Below, in pieces: positions 1 through 5,622 of a DNA stretch of 8,097 bases. This stretch comes from an uncultured Actinomycetes bacterium. GTDB lineage: Bacteria > Actinomycetota > Actinomycetes > Nanopelagicales > Nanopelagicaceae. Positions within the stretch are counted from its first letter, which is position 1; each line of letters opens with the position of its first letter. The position numbers and the translations under genes are program-made. The notes below the pieces were generated by a model. It was not told the DNA's origin. It ran no database searches and was given only the letters and a program-made list of their open reading frames with translations. The stretch lies in contig CAIUHB010000157.1 of assembly GCA_903898855.1 (NCBI GenBank), positions 1-8,097 on the forward strand. Direction: 5' to 3'.

Positions 1-602
1 AACAACAGCAAAATAACAATCACCAGCAGCAGAGCGTAATTCCAGCGCCAGTTCCGGTTCCGGATCCCGTTCAGCAATCCAAAATCTTTTCATTGACACC
101 CGAAACTGTCACGGCTGGGGTTGCGACCACGGTAACGCTTAACGGTACATTTGTTGAGAGAGTTGTCGTCATTCAAATCAACGGCGCTTCAATCTCTTCT
201 GGAACATGGACCCAATCACCAACCGCTCTTTCATTCCCACTTGCCGCCCAAGAGCCTGGCTCCTACACGATTCAACTCTTCAATGGTGCAGCGCCAGTTC
301 TCGCTACTCAACTCACAGTCGCCAAGGCAGTTGCTGTTGTAGTGCCATCGGTGCCGGCGATCGATACGGCAACGAGTACTGCGACCAATACCAAGGTGGC
401 CGATACTTCGACTGTTGCCCCTGCTAAGCCAGTGGCTCCGAAGCCAACTGCAAGTTCAACTCCAATGCCAACAAAGAACCCAGCTGTGCCAAAAGTCCAG
501 CCAATGGCAAAGTCGATTACCATCACCTGCGTACACGGGAAATCTGTCAAGAAGATCGTTGGCGCTTCACCTAAGTGCCCGAGTGGATATGTGAAGAAGT
601 AG
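1..602 (+). CDS. Exported surface protein, 3' part (TIG-like domain plus two-Cys C-terminal tail); 5' end outside window
   Basis: The reading frame is open from base 3 to the TAG at 600-602, so the gene is cut by the window edge; an apparent TTG start at 93 is internal. The visible 199 residues begin with a Gln/Asn-rich stretch (QQQNNNHQQQ), then a Pro/Val linker, then a beta-rich domain of about 80 residues (from QQSKI at base 72 to about base 315). This domain aligns without gaps to one in the neighbouring giant gene, about 32/80 identical by hand count, and resembles IPT/TIG folds (G.F near the start, YTIQLFNGA near the end). A Thr/Ala then Lys/Pro linker follows, and the protein ends in a two-cysteine tail, ITCVHGK...CPSGYVKK. 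It is probably a secreted or wall-associated protein; the signal peptide would lie upstream of the window. The same plan (polyQ, linker, tail) recurs in the gene at 5623-7872. The true function is unknown. It converges on the next gene with 7 bp between stop codons. Confidence 0.85.
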   Translation, partial: QQQNNNHQQQSVIPAPVPVPDPVQQSKIFSLTPETVTAGVATTVTLNGTFVERVVVIQINGASISSGTWTQSPTALSFPLAAQEPGSYTIQLFNGAAPVLATQLTVAKAVAVVVPSVPAIDTATSTATNTKVADTSTVAPAKPVAPKPTASSTPMPTKNPAVPKVQPMAKSITITCVHGKSVKKIVGASPKCPSGYVKK

Positions 603-609
603 TCAGCTC

Positions 610-678
610 TTAACTATTACTAGCCACAATCTCTACGTAGCGAGAAGATGGAACGTTGAGGGCTGCTCGACCGGCGCC
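610..678 (-). repeat. Left arm of a diverged inverted repeat (OmpA tail), partner at 3644-3712
   Basis: The last 23 codons of the giant gene, stop included, are matched in inverted orientation at 3644-3712 with 51/69 identical bases by hand alignment. The two arms flank the whole giant gene. At this identity they are best seen as paralogous coding ends, not as an active recombination site. Confidence 0.7.
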
Positions 679-3558
679 CTTGTATTTAATTTGGGTATTG
701 ACTCCATTGGCGCGAAGTATCTTTGCTATCTGTGCGGCGCGGTTTCTGGATAAGGCGCCATCGGTTGCAGCTGAGCCTGGTGTGGGTTGGGCGTACCCGG
801 TAATAGATACTGTGATTTGAGTGCCTAATCCAGAAATTTTTGCTGATAGAGCGCGAAGCTTCTGTAGATTGTTCGCATCCACGGCATAAGAAGCCAAATC
901 AAAGTAGACCTTGAGCGATAAATCTGCCGCTAGTGGCGGTTTCTTTACCGTTGGCTCAGTTGGCTTCTCAGGAACAACAGGCATAACGGGAGTTGGAGTT
1001 GGCGCCTGGATAACTTTGGCGGGAGCCTCCATATAAGCGAAAACTTGTGGCGTCATAAGTGGGTCAGCACCGTTGTATAGCTGAATCGCGTAGGTACCAA
1101 TCGCCTTATTTGGTGATGTGAATGAGACAGAAGTAGGAGTTTGTTTCCAACTTCCAACTGGAAGCGATTCGATGCCCACAGTGATGTTTGTGATGGGCTC
1201 TATAAATTGGCCTTCCATAACTACGGTGACATCCGAACCTACGTTAGTCGAGTGTGGTGACATCGAAATGATTTTTGATTGCTGAACAGGAATCACCACT
1301 TCCTGCACGGATGGCTGAACAATTGGCGCAGGAGAATTAGCAACATAGGTGGCGGTCACGGAGTGGGCGCTAGTCACATTGGAAAATGTATAGCCGCTGT
1401 TAATTGCGTTTGTTAAGGAAGACCCAGTTAGGGAGGAACCGTCGATGGTGATGCCTTGGATCGTGTATCCATTATTGGCTGCAAAAGTAAATGTCTGATT
1501 TGCACCTGATGTCACTGCCGTGGTCGAGGGAGTGATTGTTCCGCCTGTTCCCTGAGTAACCGAAACCGTGTACTGGTTGGGCGCATTTGCCAACCAGCGA
1601 GCCGTCAATGTTGTTGGCCCACTTGGCGTATATGGCCAAGAAATAGTGTTTGTGCTCGAGTCCACCCAGTCACGGAAGGAGTAATTCGCTCTCGTAGGAT
1701 CTGCCGGCTTAACCAGTGCAGTGCCTGTGTAAGTTTCTGAAGCAACTGCCGAACCCAAGCTGCTGAAATCTACGAGGAAACGCGGCGTCCACACCGCGTA
1801 AAGATCAATATTGCCTTGAATGCTATTGGTTAAGAGATCATTTGGCGCAATTAACCCACCCGTGCAAGTGCGAAGGTTTGAGTTGTTGTTCGTGCGACAC
1901 CAGCCCGCAAAATCATAATTTGCCAAAGCTAAATTCGAGTTGGGAAGTGCAGTTGCCGAAGAACCTGCTAGATATGGCGAGGAAGTATCGACAGGCGCAG
2001 TTCCCGATGTAATTGGTGAATTATTACTACTGAGCGCATGGTAAGTCACCGCATATGGAAGAAGACTTAGGAGAACAGGTGCCGATGCGTCGCCAAATCC
2101 ATAATTGGTTTCGGCTCGTACAGATACATTGTATGTAGTTGTAGGAACTAGAAAAGCGCCGTTCATGCTGATTTTTGTGACCGGGATTGTCAGCCCCGTA
2201 CTAGGTGGAGCGACGGGGAGCCAAGTAGATCCGCCATCTGTCGAGTAGTCATAATTGGTAATCGGGTAGCCACCAGTATCAGTGGGTGGTGTGATCGATA
2301 CATATGCCGTCGTGGTATCCGTCGTGTACGACAAAATGGTGGGAGCGCTAGCTTCTCTGGCGGGCGTTGCAGTTTTAGAATTTGAAGGATGTGCGAAAGT
2401 GATTCCATCATCTGAGGTCAAAATTTCGAACGTATAAGAAACTCCATTGGTGAGACCTACGATGTATGCCGAAGTTGCATTTTGATCAATCGGATCTGAA
2501 TACAGGTATGGACCGCTTACATCATTAGTAGCACGATATCTCACCTCATATCCGCCAGCAGGAAGTCCATTGGTGGGCGGATTCCAGTTGAGCATTACCG
2601 CTTGGTCACCAGGAATAATTGGAGCAAGGGCTCCGCCCAGCAAATTCGATACTGGGTATCGGAACATCACCGCGTGATTCGATGGAAAGGCCCAAGCCTG
2701 ATTAGATGGAACACCGCTACAGATGGCACAGGGGTCGTATGAGTAGGTAGCGAAGGGATTCGGCCAAGTGCTTACTGGTAAAGGTCGCGAATATGGAGAT
2801 CCATCAACCTGTTGGTCAGTTTGATCAAATCTTGCCCGTTCCCACTGGGTAGAGCTATTGATTTGTTTCTGCACGTCGCCAATTAAAGTGTTTGTATCAA
2901 CAATGAACCCACCGCCCGCTACGGTGTTGCAGTTGGAACCAGAACAATTACCGTTGTGAGTTGCAAAACCAGTGATGTCATTCCCGATATCTAAATAGTT
3001 ATCGACATAAAATGCATTCAAACTTTGATTGTTATAGTTTGAATTACAGCCGTCCTCATCTGTTTCAGAATTGAAACCATTCATTGGGTAATCCATTGGA
3101 TGACTACATGGCTGACCATTCATATCGGTCGTAAAATAAAATGCTTGAACTAAAGGTTGAATGGGATCAATGGCCACTTGAGCGCCGGGATAATCACTGA
3201 CTACGTCAATTCCGTTGATCGTTCCACCCCACTCCTCAGCTCCACCACCACCCATCGCGAGGACGTAGATGTAGGTTTCGCCAGCACTAGGCACAATATC
3301 CAACGTCTGAGCTGCACTTAACTGTCCATGCCATTCGGCTGCATTCTGGTAAAAAAGCCGAGTCGGACCAGCGTCACTTCCGAGAAAAATATCTATATCG
3401 TTGTCGGCCAAGACTTGAACTGGAATCGTGGTGAGAGTTGGCGCCTGTGGATCCGTTGCGGCGTAACTAGATTGGGCGAGTAAGGAAGGGATGCTAATGG
3501 CTAGCAGAGAGCCAATAAGTAATTTAAAAATTCGCCTTTTTAGACTCTCGAAATTCAT
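610..3558 (-). CDS. Giant secreted multidomain protein: FN3, InlB-type repeats, TIG-like domain, C-terminal OmpA-like domain
   Basis: This is a 982-residue exported protein. I chose the ATG at 3558 because it opens a classic signal peptide (MNFESLKRRIFKLL, hydrophobic core, cleavage after SYA at about residue 33). The longer frame back to 3636 only adds residues read antisense to an OmpA-tail relic. No Shine-Dalgarno is visible at either start. Domains: residues 34-310, unrecognised, with six Cys (including a CAIC motif) and a GGGG stretch; about 311-398 and 404-500, FN3-like; about 502-590 and 592-656, InlB B-repeat-like (F.GW... LYAVW, LTARW); about 662-738, a divergent 'bacterial repeat'; about 758-845, a TIG-like domain homologous to the convergent gene at 1-602; then a Pro-rich linker; about 880-982, OmpA-like (VYFDLAS, GALSRNRAAQIAKIL, SSRYVEIVA). 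The OmpA-like domain should bind peptidoglycan, anchoring an adhesin-like stalk. The Arg of LSxxRA is present, but the usual GHTD is replaced by GYAQ. Binding target and role are unknown. Confidence 0.85.
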   Translation of the reverse strand: MNFESLKRRIFKLLIGSLLAISIPSLLAQSSYAATDPQAPTLTTIPVQVLADNDIDIFLGSDAGPTRLFYQNAAEWHGQLSAAQTLDIVPSAGETYIYVLAMGGGGAEEWGGTINGIDVVSDYPGAQVAIDPIQPLVQAFYFTTDMNGQPCSHPMDYPMNGFNSETDEDGCNSNYNNQSLNAFYVDNYLDIGNDITGFATHNGNCSGSNCNTVAGGGFIVDTNTLIGDVQKQINSSTQWERARFDQTDQQVDGSPYSRPLPVSTWPNPFATYSYDPCAICSGVPSNQAWAFPSNHAVMFRYPVSNLLGGALAPIIPGDQAVMLNWNPPTNGLPAGGYEVRYRATNDVSGPYLYSDPIDQNATSAYIVGLTNGVSYTFEILTSDDGITFAHPSNSKTATPAREASAPTILSYTTDTTTAYVSITPPTDTGGYPITNYDYSTDGGSTWLPVAPPSTGLTIPVTKISMNGAFLVPTTTYNVSVRAETNYGFGDASAPVLLSLLPYAVTYHALSSNNSPITSGTAPVDTSSPYLAGSSATALPNSNLALANYDFAGWCRTNNNSNLRTCTGGLIAPNDLLTNSIQGNIDLYAVWTPRFLVDFSSLGSAVASETYTGTALVKPADPTRANYSFRDWVDSSTNTISWPYTPSGPTTLTARWLANAPNQYTVSVTQGTGGTITPSTTAVTSGANQTFTFAANNGYTIQGITIDGSSLTGSSLTNAINSGYTFSNVTSAHSVTATYVANSPAPIVQPSVQEVVIPVQQSKIISMSPHSTNVGSDVTVVMEGQFIEPITNITVGIESLPVGSWKQTPTSVSFTSPNKAIGTYAIQLYNGADPLMTPQVFAYMEAPAKVIQAPTPTPVMPVVPEKPTEPTVKKPPLAADLSLKVYFDLASYAVDANNLQKLRALSAKISGLGTQITVSITGYAQPTPGSAATDGALSRNRAAQIAKILRANGVNTQIKYKGAGRAALNVPSSRYVEIVASNS

Positions 3559-3640
3559 TATAGAAGTATGGCAGGAAGTGTTGAAATGATTATTAATGGC
3601 TCTAGTGAGTCGTAGAAAGGTGGACGTAAAGTCCATTTAA

Positions 3641-3712
3641 ATGCGCGCTGGACGAGCAGAAGTTAATGATGCATCATCTCGATACGTGGAGATCGTCGCT
3701 GCCAATAGTTAA
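3641..3712 (+). pseudogene. Orphan 3' tail of an OmpA-like domain gene (relic, inverted relative to the giant gene)
   Basis: In the + frame these bases read M-R-AGRAEVNDASSRYVEIV-AANS followed by TAA. The giant gene on the other strand ends GAGRAALNVPSSRYVEIV-ASNS-stop. Over 69 aligned bases (3644-3712 against the complement of 610-678) I count 51 identities, and the mismatches are mostly at third codon positions. The fragment therefore descends from a protein-coding gene rather than a recent copy. Reading upstream, the frame meets TAA at 3638-3640. Beyond it, residues such as MALVSRRKVDVKSI look vaguely like the preceding OmpA helix and strand, so the relic may extend to about 3593 with a mutated stop; that extension is weak. 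No body of the gene survives. Its stop overlaps the stop of the SOUL gene on the other strand. A 23-residue peptide starting at ATG 3641 is possible but unlikely. Confidence 0.75.
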
Positions 3713-4227
3713 ATAAGGGGAATTACGATTTCGTTGTAGTGCATGAAGCCTGGCTTGAATGGTGGATCGAAGCGGCAGATTCGCATTTCGGTTGATAGGG
3801 CGATGTGGGCAAGCGCAGCACTAGCCCGGAGTTCCTGCTCTTTTACTTGGCAGGTTTCTGCAGTCGCACGACCCCGGAAGGTGAGCGCTAGGCATCTTTC
3901 AGTGCCCACAGCACGAAGCTTCACATTGGCTTCTGTGGGGTGAGGCATATCGGCAAGAGTTGAGCCGGCTGGCATCACAAATGAAACGTGCCAAGATTGT
4001 GAATCGATCGAACCCTGGGTTGCGGCAATAACTGGCGCCGTCATCGCAATCTTTGCAGAGGTGGCATTGCCCTTGGATATATAACGAAAGAGGGAACCAA
4101 AGGCCTCTGAAGTAGCTGCCTGATAATCGCTGGTCATGGTCTTCTCGGCAAGAACGTATGGCTCGTATTCGCGAAGCTCGAAATTATTAAACTGCTCAAG
4201 TACGCGGAACTTCTGTCGCTCGGTCAT
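3709..4227 (-). CDS. SOUL-family heme-binding-like protein
   Basis: This is a 172-residue soluble protein with no signal peptide or membrane segment, of usual length for the SOUL / HBP (p22HBP) family. Family marks are FELREYEPYVLAE at residues 16-28, an AFGSLFRYIS helix at 42-51, KIAMTAPV at 59-66, WHVSFVMP at 79-86, and the closing strand NEIVIPL near the C-terminus. Animal members bind heme or porphyrin. In bacteria the physiological role is unsettled, so heme binding here is inference from the family. I prefer the ATG at 4227; an upstream in-frame TTG at 4254 would add nine residues. AAAGAGG lies about 14 bases upstream of the ATG, which is too far for a strong ribosome site. It is transcribed away from the sigma factor gene, and its stop shares the TTAA with the OmpA relic on the other strand. 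There is no obvious functional link to the surface-protein genes. Confidence 0.9.
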   Translation of the reverse strand: MTERQKFRVLEQFNNFELREYEPYVLAEKTMTSDYQAATSEAFGSLFRYISKGNATSAKIAMTAPVIAATQGSIDSQSWHVSFVMPAGSTLADMPHPTEANVKLRAVGTERCLALTFRGRATAETCQVKEQELRASAALAHIALSTEMRICRFDPPFKPGFMHYNEIVIPLI

Positions 4228-4357
4228 ATTTTGAGTGTAAACCTCTTTAGACAAGATGTCTTGCGGTGAAAATTCGGGATAAATGCGCCCATAAAATACG
4301 GCTATATCTGTGTGAATCTTTCGGGTACGCTTTCGATATGTCTAGGTGGAGCGCGCC
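4228..4357. promoter_or_regulatory. Divergent intergenic region between SOUL gene and sigma factor gene
   Basis: These 130 bases separate two divergent starts and must hold both promoters. No convincing -35/-10 pair stands out. On the + strand, CTTTCG occurs twice, 12 bases apart (4318 and 4330), just upstream of the sigma factor ribosome site. It could belong to an alternative-sigma (autoregulatory) promoter, but this is only a guess. AT-rich segments (ATAAAATA at about 4291, TATAT at about 4303) are possible -10 regions. Confidence 0.4.
4344..4351 (+). promoter_or_regulatory. Ribosome-binding site deciding the sigma factor start
   Basis: AGGTGGAG lies 6 bases before the ATG at 4358 and 9 before a second ATG at 4361. 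The possible GTG start at 4346 lies inside this purine-rich site, so the ATG at 4358 is favoured. Confidence 0.6.
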
Positions 4358-4948
4358 ATGATGAGCGCCGCTGGCGATGCCGAGTTCACCGAGTGGTTAG
4401 AAGACCGTAAGGTGGCGCTACTTACCGCTGCCAGACGAATCTGTTTCGACAATCAAAATGCCGAAGACGTATTCCAAGAAGCTATGGTTGACGTCTATCG
4501 GCGATGGGGAAAAGTTCGCAATCACCCAAATCTCGATGGCTATGCAATCAAAGTTATGGTCAGCAAACATGCAGATTTGCGCCGGAAATGGGCGCGACGA
4601 CAAATCGAAAAAGAGCGAACTCTGGAATACGCGGAAGCGATAGCCCCAGTAGTGAATCTGTCTGAAGGTTGGGCGGAGGGCGTTGCGCTCAATATGGCGT
4701 TACAGGAACTTAGTGCCGGTCAGCGTTCGGTATTAGTGCTCACCTACCTCTATTCGATGCCAATTCATGAAGTTGCTGAGACATTGGGCATTCCCAAAGG
4801 TACGGTTGCATCGCAGCTGGCACGAGGACGAGATATGGTTGCGCGCTATATGAATTCAATGCCGGAGATTGCGCAATCCCGCGCGAATCGAGAACTCGAA
4901 TCTGGCGATATAGAAGATGCAGAAATCGTGGAAGGAGATGAGGCATGA
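4358..4948 (+). CDS. SigE-family ECF-type RNA polymerase sigma-70 factor
   Basis: This is a 196-residue two-domain sigma factor. Region 2 spans about residues 10-80, with the expected AEDVFQEAMVDVYRRW (core-binding helix and -10 contact) and a basic DLRRKWARRQ segment. Region 4 spans about 107-161, with ELSAGQRSVLVLTYLYSMPIHE and the helix-turn-helix VAETLGIPKGTVASQLARGR. There is no region 1 or 3, as in ECF / group 4 factors. The layout matches the actinobacterial SigE-like family (single W near the end of region 2.2, 'QRSVLVL' before the HTH). The last ~25 residues are an unusual acidic extension (ELESGDIEDAEIVEGDEA) beyond the normal end of region 4. The gene overlaps the next one by ATGA, so the two are translationally coupled, and the partner is a membrane protein likely to hold this factor inactive. 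Target promoters cannot be read from the window. Confidence 0.92.
   Translation: MMSAAGDAEFTEWLEDRKVALLTAARRICFDNQNAEDVFQEAMVDVYRRWGKVRNHPNLDGYAIKVMVSKHADLRRKWARRQIEKERTLEYAEAIAPVVNLSEGWAEGVALNMALQELSAGQRSVLVLTYLYSMPIHEVAETLGIPKGTVASQLARGRDMVARYMNSMPEIAQSRANRELESGDIEDAEIVEGDEA
4932..4937 (+). promoter_or_regulatory. Strong Shine-Dalgarno for the putative anti-sigma gene, inside the sigma gene
   Basis: AAGGAG sits 7 bases before the ATG at 4945, within the last codons of the sigma factor gene. With the ATGA stop/start overlap it points to coupled translation of both proteins. Confidence 0.75.
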
Positions 4949-5547
4949 GTGGTCTAGATTCACAGATCAAAATTGGATTTGAAGCGCTGGGTGCCAATGA
5001 AAACTTCCGCCGGGGTTTAGCTGATGCGATTATCAACGAGGCAAAGCGCCGCCGCCGTCAGAAAATTAAGTGGAGCGTGGCGGCAGTTCTCGTTCTAACC
5101 CTTCTTGTTGGTGTGGGGTACTCCTTCCGCAATTCACAGATTGTCTTCGGCGCACCGCCAACCAATTCATCATCGCCAACCACGGCCAACCTTCCAACGG
5201 CTGGGGGGAGTGGGATTACGGCTCTGCCCTTTATGGCCGATCTCACGATGTCAGGTAAATCAGGTCACAACCAAGCCCATTGGAATCTCCAACTAGACCC
5301 CGGGAATGTTGTGGAGTTTGTCTCGGATTTCCGAGAGGTATCGCCTCAAGATGTGGCCCGATTGAGCATCTATTACTTGCCTTCTTCTGGTCAAGCTCAA
5401 GTGGTTGAGAGCTTCCCAATTTCATCCGGCACCTCTATTCAAGAGTTCGGCAAAATCTCCAATAGCGGCAATTACCGAGTGGAGCTGACGGTAACTAGTG
5501 CCAATTACTCTGGCCGAGTCAGATTTATTGCCATCCGAGCAAAATAA
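4945..5547 (+). CDS. Putative anti-sigma factor, single-pass membrane protein
   Basis: This is a 200-residue protein that I recognise only by architecture and context. Residues 1-42 are a short cytoplasmic segment with a probable helix (NFRRGLADAIINEAK) ending in a very basic RRRRQKIK. Residues 43-60 form one transmembrane helix (WSVAAVLVLTLLVGVGY). Residues 61-95 are a Ser/Thr/Pro/Asn-rich stalk, and about 96-200 is an all-beta extracytoplasmic domain ending FIAIRAK. The positive-inside rule puts the N-terminus in the cytoplasm. Being coupled by ATGA to a sigma factor, its likely job is to bind that factor and release it on an envelope signal. It has no cysteine at all, so it cannot be a zinc-binding (ZAS, HxxxCxxC) anti-sigma, and the cytoplasmic part is shorter than usual. 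The alternative is a positive co-regulator or an accessory membrane protein. The stop (5545-5547) is followed closely by the promoter-like site of the polyQ gene. Confidence 0.7.
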   Translation: MSGLDSQIKIGFEALGANENFRRGLADAIINEAKRRRRQKIKWSVAAVLVLTLLVGVGYSFRNSQIVFGAPPTNSSSPTTANLPTAGGSGITALPFMADLTMSGKSGHNQAHWNLQLDPGNVVEFVSDFREVSPQDVARLSIYYLPSSGQAQVVESFPISSGTSIQEFGKISNSGNYRVELTVTSANYSGRVRFIAIRAK

Positions 5548-5577
5548 TTGATCTCGAGGGATAAATTTCTCGATAAT
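5548..5577 (+). promoter_or_regulatory. Possible sigma-70-type promoter of the polyQ surface-protein gene
   Basis: TTGATC (5548-5553) and GATAAT (5572-5577) are separated by 18 bases and fit the -35 and -10 consensus in 4/6 and 5/6 positions. The site starts directly after the anti-sigma stop codon. It predicts a transcript starting near 5584, about 40 bases before the ATG at 5623. Read-through from the sigma operon is also possible. Confidence 0.4.
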
Positions 5578-5585
5578 CCACGGTA

Positions 5586-5619
5586 GACCCAGTGAATGCA
5601 CTTTTCACTACCGGGGGTC
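5586..5619 (+). promoter_or_regulatory. 5'-UTR hairpin covering the ribosome-binding site of the polyQ gene
   Basis: GACCC-AGTGAA (5586-5596) can pair with TTCACT (5604-5609) and GGGTC (5615-5619), giving 11 base pairs with a 7-base loop and a one-sided bulge ACCGG. The G-run 5613-5617, the only Shine-Dalgarno-like sequence 5 bases before ATG 5623, lies in the bulge and 3' arm. It might instead act as a weak terminator of the sigma/anti-sigma unit, but no U-run follows. Confidence 0.4.
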
Positions 5620-5622
5620 CCA

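Noticed and set aside
93..95. TTG at 93 as the start of the left-hand gene
   Set aside because: The frame stays open and sensible (Pro linker, QQSKI) up to the window edge, and the homologous domain in the giant gene begins upstream of this codon.
3559..3636. Longer N-terminus of the giant gene starting at 3636
   Set aside because: It would put 26 extra residues ahead of a good signal peptide, has no ribosome site, and lies antisense to the region next to the OmpA relic. The start at 3558 explains the protein better.
610..3712. Active invertible (phase-variable) segment flanked by inverted OmpA-tail repeats
   Set aside because: Flipping would keep the frame, but the arms are only about 74% identical over 69 bases, with mainly synonymous differences, and no recombinase gene is in view. 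A relic of a paralogue is simpler.
4740..5036. Minus-strand open frame of 98 codons across the sigma / anti-sigma junction
   Set aside because: It lies wholly antisense to two well-supported coding regions and shows no recognisable motif.
5552..5573. Small inverted repeat TCGAG/CTCGA after the anti-sigma gene as a terminator
   Set aside because: The stem is only 5 bp with a 10-base loop and no T-run, and it lies within the -35 to -10 region proposed for the next gene.
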